Shown: positions 1-8,700, numbered from the stretch's first letter. The stretch is 27,424 nt of DNA from Prevotella sp. (GCA_023663025.1 JAMPIC010000026.1:1-27424); one strand, 5' to 3'. Numbers and translations are program-made. The notes: generated by a model not told the origin, from the sequence alone.

Positions 1-370
1 TCAAGAGGGGAACGCCCTGCGATAGAGGGCGTTCCCCTTGGTATGCGGCAAAGCAGCTCTCCAAAACGTCCCAGTGGGACGTTTTGGACGGAACAGACCT
101 ATAGTTACGCCGGGAAACCCAACACAATTTTGTCTCGTTGAAAACAGTCCACCGGACTGTTTTCAAGAGTTACTGTACTGCGTACTGTCAAAAGGGGGAG
201 CGGTCGTGTCCGCTCCCCCTCGGAATGGCTGTCGCCATTCCTCACCCCTTTCACCGTTTGGAACGAAAAGGATTTCGCTCCCTGCGGGGAGCGACCAAAG
301 GGCGCTGCCCTTTGGAAACCTGCCGCCTTTGAAAAGGCGGGCGAAACTTTTAGTCGCGGCTTCGCCGCCC
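1..370. repeat. cluster of nine short palindromes, no gene
   Basis: This gene-free stretch is almost entirely back-to-back inverted repeats of unrelated sequence. Arms (paired positions) are 7-18/26-37, 61-73/75-87 (CCAAAACGTCCCA around one base), 138-150/154-166, 193-203/210-220, 222-229/234-241, 275-282/287-294, 295-303/307-315, 323-330/333-340 and 356-360/364-368. From 193 to 368 the hairpins follow each other with little spacing. They lie just downstream of queH, which reads towards them, so one or more could act as transcript 3' ends, but few have a T-run. They resemble scattered intergenic palindromic repeats; that parallel is inference. Confidence 0.8.
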
Positions 371-416
371 AATACTCGTTACCCGTTCTTTTGCGCTAAA
401 CAACAATTTACCTTCA

Positions 417-1073
417 TTACTGCACAAACAGGTCATTATCGTCGTTCCGCGTTCTTCGCTCTCTTTGCGAAAAAATACATCCGCAGTAGTCCTGACGGTA
501 CAATCCATACTCCCGCGAAAGTTCGATACTTCTCTTATAGCCGTTCCTTTTCTTAAAATCCGACGGCAGATGAGCGACCCCGTAAATTTTCCCAAGCTCG
601 TCTCCTATCTCATTAAGCTTCGCGGCGTTTTTATACGGACTTACCGAAAGCGTCGTGGTAAAGTAATCATACCCTCCCTCGGCGGCAAAACGCGCGGCTT
701 CCTCAAGCCGCAGACGGTAACACGCAAAGCACCTTTCCCCGCCCTCGCGGACGTTTTCCAATCCCTTTACCGCATTGTAAAATTTCTCCTGCTGCCAGCC
801 GCATTCCTTAAATGATACGGGGTTTTTGCATGGCAGCTCCGCGATAAGGCGTTTCTGCTCCGAAACGCGGTGCAGGAATTCCTCCTCGGGGTAAATATTG
901 GGATTGAAGTACAGAACCGTTATCGAAAAATAATCGGAAAGATATTCCAGCACCGCGCTCGAACAAGGTGCGCAGCAGCTGTGCAGAAGCAGCTGCGGAG
1001 GAAATTCCGGGTCAATCGTTTTCAGTATTTTTTCCTGTTTTATCCTGTAATTTGTTTTTTGTTCCATTGTCAT
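417..1073 (-). CDS. queH: epoxyqueuosine reductase QueH
   Basis: QueH reduces epoxyqueuosine to queuosine, the last step of the wobble-base modification in tRNAs with GUN anticodons. It is the cobalamin-independent alternative to QueG. The protein has the family cysteine pairs: LLLHSCCAPCSSAV near the N-terminus, ERCFACYRLRL in the middle and DYCGCIFS near the C-terminus, expected to hold the iron-sulfur cluster and second metal. TTTLSVSPYKN is also family-typical. Length of about 220 aa is normal. ATG codons occur at 1088, 1076, 1073 and 1067; I chose 1073 because AAAAGGA lies at about the right distance, while 1088 has no SD. The start overlaps the upstream Cys-rich peptide gene, so the two are probably translationally coupled. 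Confidence 0.93.
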   Translation of the reverse strand: MTMEQKTNYRIKQEKILKTIDPEFPPQLLLHSCCAPCSSAVLEYLSDYFSITVLYFNPNIYPEEEFLHRVSEQKRLIAELPCKNPVSFKECGWQQEKFYNAVKGLENVREGGERCFACYRLRLEEAARFAAEGGYDYFTTTLSVSPYKNAAKLNEIGDELGKIYGVAHLPSDFKKRNGYKRSIELSREYGLYRQDYCGCIFSQRERRTRNDDNDLFVQ

Positions 1074-1263
1074 CATTTTCCTTTTCATCGGGATATTTGC
1101 CCGCGTACGCGCAGCCGGAACAGTCCGAACAGCAGCCCGGACAGCCTCCTCCGCCTCTTTTTTTGCGCTTTTTCAGATATACGGCAGCCGAAACGGCAGC
1201 AGCGGCGATCGCCGCGAGAGCGATATAATCCTGCGCGCCGAGCGAAGCGATGATACTTCTCAT
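1012..1263 (-). CDS. FeoB-associated Cys-rich membrane peptide-like protein
   Basis: An 83-aa protein with one hydrophobic segment (residues about 13-30, alanine-rich), then a basic KKRKKR stop-transfer stretch and a glycine/cysteine motif GGGGCPGCCSDCSGC at about 37-51, then a polar tail rich in Asp, Asn and Lys. This layout matches the small Cys-rich membrane peptides often found beside feoB in Firmicutes, which are thought to act in ferrous iron handling. No feoB is present here, so a role with iron is inference only. ATG at 1263 is preceded by GGAGGTG. Its end overlaps the start of queH; an iron-sulfur enzyme as partner is suggestive. Confidence 0.72.
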   Translation of the reverse strand: MRSIIASLGAQDYIALAAIAAAAVSAAVYLKKRKKRGGGGCPGCCSDCSGCAYAGKYPDEKENDDNGTKNKLQDKTGKNTEND

Positions 1264-1310
1264 AAAGCACCTCCGGATAAATGGACTTCACAGCTATGCT
1301 TATGCGTCCG

Positions 1311-1436
1311 CCTGCGTAATAATACGCTTGCGTAATAATACGCTTGCGTAATAATACGCTTGCGTAATAATACGCCTGCGAAAATAATACGCCCGCGCAA
1401 ATAATCAATCCGCGCAAATAATCAATCCGCGCAAAG
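1311..1436. repeat. tandem 16-bp hairpin repeats in queH operon leader
   Basis: Unit TGCGTAATAATACGCT is repeated at 1313-1328, 1329-1344, 1345-1360 and 1361-1376 (last base changed), with a decayed fifth copy at 1377-1392. Each holds GCGTA-N4-TACGC, a 5-bp inverted repeat. It is followed by a different 17-bp unit, CCGCGCAAATAATCAAT, at 1393-1409 and 1410-1426 with a partial third copy. The array sits between the minus-strand promoter at 1447-1475 and the start at 1263, so it would be transcribed as a row of small hairpins. Confidence 0.9.
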
Positions 1437-1446
1437 TCCCGAATTT

Positions 1447-1475
1447 ATTATATCATACAGATTTGCCGTTTGCAA
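1447..1475 (-). promoter_or_regulatory. sigma-A promoter of Cys-rich peptide/queH operon
   Basis: On the minus strand TTGCAA (1475-1470) is followed after 17 bp by TATAAT (1452-1447). Transcription would start near 1440 and run through the hairpin array to the ATG at 1263, giving a leader of about 175 nt. It is divergent from the moxR promoter at 1510-1538. Confidence 0.75.
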
Positions 1476-1509
1476 GACGAAAACGCGTTCTCTTTAACCA
1501 AATTGTAAT

Positions 1510-1538
1510 TTGTATTTTTTCCCGAAATGTGCTATACT
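1510..1538 (+). promoter_or_regulatory. sigma-A promoter of the MoxR/DUF58/transglutaminase operon
   Basis: TTGTAT (1510-1515), 17-bp spacer, TATACT (1533-1538) with an upstream TGC that makes an extended -10. It is the only good promoter-like sequence before the ATG at 1579. Confidence 0.75.
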
Positions 1539-1578
1539 GTACTTATACTGTGCTTACTAATTTTTGAGAGGTAACGTT

Positions 1579-2538
1579 ATGACGGATCAGGAAATCAAAA
1601 CAAAGATCATTCCCCTTGCAAAGGGAATTACCGAAGAAGTCAAAAAAGCCGTTATCGGCAAGGACGTGATCATCGTAAAATGCCTGCTGGCAATAATCGC
1701 GGGAGGGCATATCCTGCTGGACGATATCCCCGGCGTGGGCAAGACTACCCTTGCGCTGGCTTTTTCAAAGGCTATGTCCCTGGACTACAAGCGTATGCAG
1801 TTCACGCCCGACGTGCTGCCCGCCGACGTTACGGGTTTTACCGTATACAACAAGCGCACCGACAGCTTCGACTACAAGCCCGGCGCGGCTTTGTGCAGCC
1901 TTTTTCTTGCGGACGAGATAAACCGTACCTCCAGCAAGACCCAGAGCGCCCTCCTTGAAGCCATGGAGGAAGGCTCGGTCACGGTGGACGGCTGCACTCA
2001 CCCGCTCCCCAAGCCGTTTGTCGTGATAGCCACACAGAACCCAATAGGCTCGGTGGGAACGCAGATGCTGCCCGAATCGCAGCTTGACAGGTTTATAGTC
2101 AGGCTCACCATGGGATACCCCGATCTCGAAAGCGAGATAGCCATACTCAAATCCAAGGGCGCGGCAAAACCCGCTGACGCTATTTCCCCCGCCGCCAACG
2201 CGGACGATGTGCTGATGCTGATAAGCGCGGCGGAGGAGGTCTTTATCGACGACCGCGTGTACAAATACCTTGCTTCCATAGCGGCGGCGACCCGTTCCCA
2301 CCCGCAGGTCAAGCTGGGGCTCAGCCCCCGGGGAACGGTGGCTCTCACGTCCATGGCAAGAGCGGCGGCGCTTATGAGAGGACGAAGCTACGTTATTCCC
2401 GACGACGTTAAGTATATCCTCGGGGACGTTGCGGAGCACCGCATTATCCTCAGCGCAAAAGCCAAAGCCGCGGGAGTTTCCGTTTCGGACGTTCTGCGGG
2501 ACATCAGCGCGCGCACTCCCGCTCCGACCATACGCTGA
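1579..2538 (+). CDS. MoxR-family AAA+ ATPase (first copy)
   Basis: MoxR ATPases act as chaperones that help mature or activate partner proteins, often those of the adjacent DUF58 gene. The 319-aa protein has Walker A GVGKTT at residues 52-57, Walker B LFLADEINR with D112/E113, and the sensor motif ATQNP, all intact. A TTG lies 15 nt further upstream in frame, but GAGAGG at 1566-1571 is placed for the ATG at 1579, so I use that start. It leads an operon with the DUF58 gene 16 nt downstream and then a transglutaminase, the standard order for this module. It resembles the second MoxR in this window (20748) along its whole length. Confidence 0.95.
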   Translation: MTDQEIKTKIIPLAKGITEEVKKAVIGKDVIIVKCLLAIIAGGHILLDDIPGVGKTTLALAFSKAMSLDYKRMQFTPDVLPADVTGFTVYNKRTDSFDYKPGAALCSLFLADEINRTSSKTQSALLEAMEEGSVTVDGCTHPLPKPFVVIATQNPIGSVGTQMLPESQLDRFIVRLTMGYPDLESEIAILKSKGAAKPADAISPAANADDVLMLISAAEEVFIDDRVYKYLASIAAATRSHPQVKLGLSPRGTVALTSMARAAALMRGRSYVIPDDVKYILGDVAEHRIILSAKAKAAGVSVSDVLRDISARTPAPTIR

Positions 2539-2554
2539 CGGAAAGGGACTGCCC

Positions 2555-3793
2555 ATGAAGCTTGTTTATATTACAATAGTAGCCGTTTCCGCTGTTTTCC
2601 ATATATTGTACAAGGGCGACCTGTCATTCTATCTGCTGGCGTTCCTGATCGTGCTTCCCGCCGTTCTGCACGCGGCGCTGGCAGTCGGTTCGGCGTTCCT
2701 GAAAATAAAGGTGTACTGCGATTCGCCCGTGACCGAACGGGGAAAGCCCGCGGCTGTAAAGGTAAATCTGTACAACCGTTCGTTTCTGCCCGTCTCCTCC
2801 TGCGCGATAAAGATCAGGTACACGGTATGCGCGCCTTTTGAGGAGGAAAAGCCGTTCGTTCACACGGCGACGGTTCCCCTCGGCGGCAGGACGGGCGAAA
2901 CGGTATCGCTGAATTTCCTGCCGAAGCACTGCGGAGCGATTTCGGTTTCAGTAAAAAGCGTGCGGCTGCGCGACATTATGGGGATAACCTCTGTGCGGAA
3001 AAAAATCGGCTTCGCGGTGAGGATAACCGTGCTGCCCGCCGTCCTGCCCGTTTCGGCGGAGCCGGGCAGCAGCTTCGTCTACAGCGCGGAGAGCAGCGTT
3101 TTCTCCCGCGAAAAGCCGGGGGACGACCCTTCGGAAATATTCATGCTCAGAGAATACCGCAGCGGCGACAGATACAATCTTATACACTGGAAACTCAGCG
3201 GCAGGAGCGGCAGTCTCATAGTGCGGGAGCTTTCAAAGCCGGTGGGAAGCAGGATACTTGTCATGGCGGACACCGGCGGCTGCGGTTCGGCGGAGGGCGC
3301 GGACAGGGTTCTCGAGGCGGCGGCTTCCGTGTCGTACTCCCTGGCGGAAAGCGGCGCGGCGCATTCGTTTGCCGTCCCTTACAGCGGCTGCGTTCTGCAT
3401 ACGGCTGAGATAGCCTGCGAGGAGGACTTCTTCGCCGAAACAGCGGAAATATGCCGAGGAATAAAGGATCTGGAATTCAGCGGCAATATCGCTTATATTA
3501 CGGAAATATCCGACAGCTCCTATATCGCAAACGGCGGCTTTTCGCAGGTGATAGCGGTCTCCGAGCGGGACGGCGGCGCGTATGCGGACGCTTTGTCCTC
3601 CATATGCGGAGAAGCGCGGCTTACCCTGATATGCACAGCTCCGCAGAACCCCGGCGAACAGGACAAGGATACCTGCGGGATAACGCGGGCGGACATTATC
3701 TACGCGGACGCGGAAAAATTAAGCTCCGAGGATTTCCGGTACCCCGGGAACGCGGACGGTCCGGAATACGGGAGATATCCCGAAAGACTGTGA
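2555..3793 (+). CDS. DUF58 domain protein (first copy)
   Basis: A 412-aa protein with two N-terminal hydrophobic segments (residues about 1-50), a predicted beta-rich middle part, and the DUF58 signature EYRSGDRYNLIHWKLSGRSG near residue 200. DUF58 proteins pair with MoxR ATPases and are linked to envelope or metal-related maturation; the exact substrate is unknown. The start is ATG 2555 with GAAAGGGA at 2541-2548; a longer in-frame reading upstream would overlap moxR by over 100 nt and is not credible. The C-terminal part after the signature resembles a von Willebrand A-like fold only loosely. The stop lies 46 nt before the transglutaminase gene. Confidence 0.92.
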   Translation: MKLVYITIVAVSAVFHILYKGDLSFYLLAFLIVLPAVLHAALAVGSAFLKIKVYCDSPVTERGKPAAVKVNLYNRSFLPVSSCAIKIRYTVCAPFEEEKPFVHTATVPLGGRTGETVSLNFLPKHCGAISVSVKSVRLRDIMGITSVRKKIGFAVRITVLPAVLPVSAEPGSSFVYSAESSVFSREKPGDDPSEIFMLREYRSGDRYNLIHWKLSGRSGSLIVRELSKPVGSRILVMADTGGCGSAEGADRVLEAAASVSYSLAESGAAHSFAVPYSGCVLHTAEIACEEDFFAETAEICRGIKDLEFSGNIAYITEISDSSYIANGGFSQVIAVSERDGGAYADALSSICGEARLTLICTAPQNPGEQDKDTCGITRADIIYADAEKLSSEDFRYPGNADGPEYGRYPERL

Positions 3794-3839
3794 GATGTTT
3801 TGACAGTCTGCCAAAAACAGGAAAGGAAAGATCGCGGAA

Positions 3840-6470
3840 ATGAACGCTGAACGCCGGTCGTCGGCAGAGGTAACGGCAAGTATCCACGCCGACAAAAAGC
3901 GCGGCGGGACAAAGCTTGCGGCAGCCGCCGGATTTGCTCCCATAGCGATAAAGATACTCATAACGGCATGCGGGTGCTCGGGCGCGGCGGCAGCGTTCCT
4001 GACCTGTGCCGACCCGGGTATAAACCTGACCGCAGCTGTGCTGTTCCCCGTGCTGCTGTGCGTCGTTTTCACTTTTATTTTCAGTTTTAAGAAAAAGCTG
4101 TACTGCGCCGCGTCCCTGATATTGGCTTCGGTATCGCTGATACTGGTCTATGTTTTCAGATATGAAATATGCGCGGGATTTGCGGGTACGGCAAACCGTT
4201 TTATGTATGTGATACGCGAGGAATACCGTTCAAAGCCGTTTATAGAAATATCCGATCCCGAAAACTCCCATACGCACATAAATATTTTCGCGGGCTTTTT
4301 CGAGTACTTTATGTGCGGCTTTGCTTGCCACGCGGCGGCAAGATGGAACTCCGCGTCGGGAGTGTGCCTTTCCACCTGCGTGCCGTTTTTCTCGGTTCTC
4401 ATGTTCGGACTTGAACCGAATCCCGCAGCGTTTTTCGCCGTGGTCGTGTGCTGGGCGGCTATGTTCGCTCTGGAAGCGAACGCAGCCGAAAGCATTTCCG
4501 ATCCGCGCTGCAAGAAGTATTCGTCCCAATGCGGCTTCTATACGGCGGTCATATCCGCGCTCTGCATAGCCGCTGTCATAGGCGTTTCGGAAAAGCTTGA
4601 CTATAAGCGTCCCGAAAAGCTGAATATAATGTACGACGAGGCGGTGGATTACTTCAGCGGCGGAGGAATGCGCCGTACTATCGACAATATAGCCGCCATT
4701 GTAACGCGGAACATCGCTCCCACGGGAGCTATAAACCACGGCAGGCTGGGAGAATTTGACGAGATATCTTTCGACGGTGTGACAGTTCTGGAGGTAACCG
4801 TACCCAAATCGGACGAGACGGTTTATCTGCGCGGATTTGTGGGTTCGGTCTATACGGGCAGAAGCTGGGAACAGCTTCCGGCCGCAAAACTGAGGGAGCT
4901 TGACGTCATAACCGAAGCTTTCGCCACGGAGGGACTTTCCCCTCTGCTGCTTGACGGCTACAATCTGAAGTATACCCGCGCCGAAATGCCCCAGTACAGC
5001 TTTTCCGTGAAAAACATCGCGGCAAACACCGATTATCTTTATATGCCCTACAATCTTGTACCCGAAAGTGTTTCAAGGTACAGGATAAACGCGGGCAGCG
5101 GCTTCGGGGGCGCGGGAAGGTCTTATATCGGTCAGTTCTACGACCCTAAGAATTATTACGGATATCAGAATATTTTCCGCAAAAAATGGTCTACTCCCAA
5201 TGCTCTTTCCGAGGACGAGGCGGCATACAGAAGCTTCGTGTACGAAAACTATCTGGAAATACCCGACAGCTTCTCTCCGAACGGGATATTCGACGAAAGC
5301 TACTATCAGTATATCACAGCCGAAACCGTGAAAACGGGCAAGAGCACGCTCGATGATATGACCGTCCTGAGCCGCAAGATATACTTCATAAAAAAATGGC
5401 TCAGGGACAACTGCGAATACAGCCTCAGCGCGGGAAAGCTCCCTGCGGGAAAGGACTTCGCGGAGCACTTCCTCGAGAACCGCAAGGGAAGCTGTTCGCA
5501 CTTTGCGACGGCTGCCGCCATAATGTGCAGATACGCGGGCATTCCCGCAAGATACGCCGAGGGATACATTATAAAACCGAAAGATTTTCCGTCGGACGCG
5601 GCTTTGGGAGCTTCCGTCACTGTAAACGTCACCGACCTGCGGGGACACGCCTGGGTGGAAATATATCTTGACGGCTTCGGCTGGTACCCCGTGGAATTCA
5701 CTTCCGGATACGGAAATATCCGAACGGCTGTACCGACGGAAACGGCGGTATCCGAGACTGAGACGGAAACGCTGTCCGAAACGGAACGCGTTTCGGAAAC
5801 AGCGGAAAATTACGGGGAGACGGAAACCGTCCCCGGCGGAGGGAGCGAACAGTCCGCCGGAAACAGCGAAAACTCTCTGCCTCCGGAAAACTCCGCGCAG
5901 CAGGAAACGTCAGCGGAAACGCAGGTTCCCGAGCAATCGGCGGAAAGCGTCCCGCCCGCCGAAACGGGCGAATACGCGGCGGATAAGCCGTCGGTGGGAT
6001 TTTCCGTGTTCGGTATGAAAGGCGAAGAAAAGGTGGACGTGCTGTACGATCTTACCTGGCTTGTTGTCCTTGCGGCAGCCGCTGTGCTCTTGCCCGCCGC
6101 GTTCGCAGTCCGCAGGAACGCCGCTGTCGCAAGACGCCGCAGACTTGCCGTACGCGGCGCGAAAGCCGCTGCTCTCGACGATTACAAGCGTTTCGCCCGT
6201 ATCGTAAAGCTTATGGGAATGCCCGAACAGGGCGGTATGAGCTTCGACGAATACGCAAAGTCTCTTTCGGAGCGTTCGGAAATGCTGGGAGACGGTACTG
6301 CCGAGTTAATCATCGGCTGCGCCCTGAAAGCTTCTTTCGGCGGGGAAAGCCTTACCCGAAGCGAAGCCAATGAAATGAGACTGGCGGTGAACAGCCTTGC
6401 AAAGCGTTACTGCGCGAAGCTCACGCACTTCGGCAAATTCAAGGTGAAATTTGTTTACTGTCTGCTTTGA
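3840..6470 (+). CDS. membrane-anchored transglutaminase-like protein (TgpA type)
   Basis: An 876-aa protein. Residues about 35-250 hold several membrane segments. An extracytoplasmic part follows with a transglutaminase core: GSCSHFATAAA with C552, GHAWVEIY with H603, and WYPVEFT with E619 where the classical triad has Asp; Glu here is common in this subfamily. After it comes a Thr/Glu/Ser/Pro-rich stalk (about 625-725), one membrane span (about 738-762), and a cytoplasmic DUF4129-like tail. TgpA-type proteins with MoxR and DUF58 partners are envelope proteins of unsettled substrate; peptidase or cross-linking activity on wall or surface proteins is inference. Start ATG 3840 follows AAAGGAAAG. 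Confidence 0.9.
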   Translation: MNAERRSSAEVTASIHADKKRGGTKLAAAAGFAPIAIKILITACGCSGAAAAFLTCADPGINLTAAVLFPVLLCVVFTFIFSFKKKLYCAASLILASVSLILVYVFRYEICAGFAGTANRFMYVIREEYRSKPFIEISDPENSHTHINIFAGFFEYFMCGFACHAAARWNSASGVCLSTCVPFFSVLMFGLEPNPAAFFAVVVCWAAMFALEANAAESISDPRCKKYSSQCGFYTAVISALCIAAVIGVSEKLDYKRPEKLNIMYDEAVDYFSGGGMRRTIDNIAAIVTRNIAPTGAINHGRLGEFDEISFDGVTVLEVTVPKSDETVYLRGFVGSVYTGRSWEQLPAAKLRELDVITEAFATEGLSPLLLDGYNLKYTRAEMPQYSFSVKNIAANTDYLYMPYNLVPESVSRYRINAGSGFGGAGRSYIGQFYDPKNYYGYQNIFRKKWSTPNALSEDEAAYRSFVYENYLEIPDSFSPNGIFDESYYQYITAETVKTGKSTLDDMTVLSRKIYFIKKWLRDNCEYSLSAGKLPAGKDFAEHFLENRKGSCSHFATAAAIMCRYAGIPARYAEGYIIKPKDFPSDAALGASVTVNVTDLRGHAWVEIYLDGFGWYPVEFTSGYGNIRTAVPTETAVSETETETLSETERVSETAENYGETETVPGGGSEQSAGNSENSLPPENSAQQETSAETQVPEQSAESVPPAETGEYAADKPSVGFSVFGMKGEEKVDVLYDLTWLVVLAAAAVLLPAAFAVRRNAAVARRRRLAVRGAKAAALDDYKRFARIVKLMGMPEQGGMSFDEYAKSLSERSEMLGDGTAELIIGCALKASFGGESLTRSEANEMRLAVNSLAKRYCAKLTHFGKFKVKFVYCLL

Positions 6471-6479
6471 CAAAAGATA

Positions 6480-6508
6480 TTGCAATATGAGGAAAAATAT
6501 GCTATACT
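6480..6508 (+). promoter_or_regulatory. sigma-A promoter of purB
   Basis: TTGCAA (6480-6485), 17 bp, TATACT (6503-6508) with TGC just before the -10. A TTGACA at 6467-6472 overlaps the end of the preceding gene but lies 30 bp from this -10, too far to serve. Strong SD AAGGAGTT at 6529-6536 follows. Confidence 0.75.
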
Positions 6509-6543
6509 GAAAAAAGAAAAATTTTTTTAAGGAGTTACCGATC

Positions 6544-7980
6544 ATGCCCGACTACAACAGCTACGAATCGCCGTTCTGCACCCGCTACGCAAGCAAGGAA
6601 ATGCAGTACGTTTTTTCCGCGGACAAAAAATTCACCACCTGGAGAAAGCTGTGGGTGGCTCTCGCCCGCGCCGAAATGAAGCTCGGTCTGCCCGTTACCC
6701 AACAGCAGGTGGAGGAGCTTGAAGCACATATTGAGGACATTGACTACAAAGCCGCCGAGGAGCGGGAAAAGCTCGTCCGCCACGACGTTATGTCCCACGT
6801 TTACGCCTACGGGCTTGCCTGTCCGGGCGCAAAGGGTATCATTCACCTCGGCGCGACCTCCTGCTATGTGGGGGACAACACCGACGTTATCGTTATGCGG
6901 GACGCTCTGCAAATCGTCAGACGAAAGCTGATAAACGTTATCGCTCAGCTTGCGGATTTTGCCGTTAAATATAAGGATATGCCCTGCCTTGCCTACACTC
7001 ATTTGCAGCCTGCCCAGCTCACCACCGTGGGCAAGCGCGCAACCCTTTGGGCGAACGAGCTGCTTATGGATCTGGACGAGCTGGATTACAGAATATCCAA
7101 TCTAAAACTGCTTGGCTCAAAGGGTACGACGGGTACGCAGGCTTCGTTTATGGAGCTTTTCGACGGAGATACCGAAAAGGTCAAGGAGCTTGAAAGAATG
7201 ATCGCCGAGGAATTGGGTTTCGAGGCGGTAGTCCCCGTTTCGGGGCAGACCTATTCGAGAAAAGCCGACGCGCAGATACTTGCCACGCTTGGGGGACTTG
7301 CCCAATCCGCGATGAAATTCGCCAATGATATGCGTATACTCCAGAATTTCAAGGAAATGGAAGAACCTTTCGAGAAAAATCAGATAGGCTCGTCCGCGAT
7401 GCCCTACAAGAGAAATCCAATGCGGTGCGAGAGAATTACCGCTTTGGCGAGGTATCTTATGATAGACACACTCAACCCCGCGTTTACGGCGGGTACGCAG
7501 TGGTTCGAGAGAACGCTGGACGACTCGGCGAACAAGAGAATTTCCGTCGCCGAGGGCCTTCTTGCGGCGGACGCCATACTCAACATTATGCTGAACGTTA
7601 CCGCCGACCTTGTGGTGTACCCCAATGTTGTCCGTCAGCGGGTTATGCGTGAGCTGCCCTTTATGGCTTCGGAAAATATAATGATGGACGCGGTCAAAAA
7701 GGGCGGAGACCGTCAGGCTCTTCACGAGAAGCTGAGGCAGTATGCTATGGAGGCGGGAAAGCGCGTCAAGGAGGAGGGTCTGGAAAACAACCTTATCGAG
7801 CTTGTGCTGAACGACCCCGATTTCGGTCTTAACGCGGACGAGATAAACGCCATACTCAAGCCCGAAAACTTTACGGGAAGAAGCTCCCAGCAGGTGGAGG
7901 AGTTCGTCCGAGACTGCGTGAAGCCCGTACTCGACGCGAACGGGGACGTGCTGGGCGAGACTGCGGAGCTGTCCGTGTAA
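6544..7980 (+). CDS. purB: adenylosuccinate lyase
   Basis: PurB acts twice in purine synthesis: it splits SAICAR to AICAR plus fumarate, and adenylosuccinate to AMP plus fumarate. The 478-aa sequence has the family signature SSAMPYKRNP starting near residue 283, the catalytic region THLQPAQLTTVGKR, and LGATSCYVGDNTD. Length and the N-terminal SPFCTRYAS are typical of the eukaryote-like long PurB found in Clostridia. It has its own promoter and a strong SD, and ends 10 nt before the CYTH gene. No other purine genes are nearby. Confidence 0.97.
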   Translation: MPDYNSYESPFCTRYASKEMQYVFSADKKFTTWRKLWVALARAEMKLGLPVTQQQVEELEAHIEDIDYKAAEEREKLVRHDVMSHVYAYGLACPGAKGIIHLGATSCYVGDNTDVIVMRDALQIVRRKLINVIAQLADFAVKYKDMPCLAYTHLQPAQLTTVGKRATLWANELLMDLDELDYRISNLKLLGSKGTTGTQASFMELFDGDTEKVKELERMIAEELGFEAVVPVSGQTYSRKADAQILATLGGLAQSAMKFANDMRILQNFKEMEEPFEKNQIGSSAMPYKRNPMRCERITALARYLMIDTLNPAFTAGTQWFERTLDDSANKRISVAEGLLAADAILNIMLNVTADLVVYPNVVRQRVMRELPFMASENIMMDAVKKGGDRQALHEKLRQYAMEAGKRVKEEGLENNLIELVLNDPDFGLNADEINAILKPENFTGRSSQQVEEFVRDCVKPVLDANGDVLGETAELSV

Positions 7981-7990
7981 GGGGCGGCTT

Positions 7991-8677
7991 ATGGAAAATT
8001 TCAGCAGGAAGTTCCTTATAAAAATGCCCGAAAAATTCGGGGACGGAAAAGGCTACAGAATAAAAATGTACCGCAACGAAAACGCCGCCGTGATACTCGA
8101 AAGCGGCGGGGAACCCTACGGCTTCGAGGTCATCGCCGAGATAACGGGCAACGGCTTCTACAGCGACGAAGCCATTGCCGCGCGGGGAGGAAAGCTTCTC
8201 ATTCTCGAGATCGAACGGCGGTGGCTGGTGAAAATACCCGACCGGCTGGAGGAGTTCCCGTACCATGTGATAGAGCAGGCGTACCTCGAACCCGAAAACG
8301 GCTTTCAGGGACGTATACGCCGTCTGGACGGCAGGTTCATCTACACCGAAAAGGCGCGGACGGGCAGTGCCGCGTCCCGGGTGGAAAACGAGCGGGAAAT
8401 CACCGAGGAGGAGTATGAGCGGCTGAAAGAGCGGACTATCCTCAACACGGTGAAGAAGAAGCGTTATGTGATACCGTACGGCGGCTTGACGTTCGAGCTG
8501 GACGTTTTTGAAAACACCGTCGAAACGGGCTACGCCATTATGGAAGCGGAGCTTCCCGAGGAGAGCGCGGAGGTAAGACTTCCGGATTTTGTGGAGACAG
8601 TCTGCGAGGTCACGGAGGACGGCTACTACACAAACAGGAATTTTGCTTCCATGGATAAGATCAGGCTGCTTAAATAA
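7991..8677 (+). CDS. CYTH domain protein with degenerate N-terminal duplicate
   Basis: Residues about 72-228 form a CYTH (triphosphate tunnel) domain: EIERRWLVKIP at 73-83 stands in for the ExExK motif, with Arg (R77) in place of the usual Lys, followed by GRIRR, EKAR, ENEREITEEEYERL and ELDVFE. CYTH proteins bind triphosphates and divalent metal; the substrate is not predictable here. Residues 1-70 look like a shortened second copy: SRKFLIKMPEKF resembles the domain start and EVIAEITGNGFYSDEAIA resembles the domain end EVTEDGYYTNRNFA. It follows purB by 10 nt with an AAGGGG SD and ends before a terminator. Confidence 0.85.
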   Translation: MENFSRKFLIKMPEKFGDGKGYRIKMYRNENAAVILESGGEPYGFEVIAEITGNGFYSDEAIAARGGKLLILEIERRWLVKIPDRLEEFPYHVIEQAYLEPENGFQGRIRRLDGRFIYTEKARTGSAASRVENEREITEEEYERLKERTILNTVKKKRYVIPYGGLTFELDVFENTVETGYAIMEAELPEESAEVRLPDFVETVCEVTEDGYYTNRNFASMDKIRLLK

Positions 8678-8700
8678 AATACCGTTTTGCGGACAAAAGT

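Noticed and set aside
1311..1436. CRISPR-like array
   Set aside because: Units of 16-17 bp abut directly with no unique spacers, and there are no cas genes.
1564..1578. TTG start adding five residues to the first MoxR
   Set aside because: The SD GAGAGG overlaps this stretch and is placed correctly for ATG 1579.
5684..5700. Loss of the catalytic Asp in the transglutaminase (E619)
   Set aside because: Glu in this place (WYPVEFT) is usual in TgpA-type proteins, so it is not evidence of inactivity.
6467..6472. TTGACA as -35 of purB
   Set aside because: It is 30 bp from the -10; TTGCAA at 6480 has the proper 17-bp spacing.
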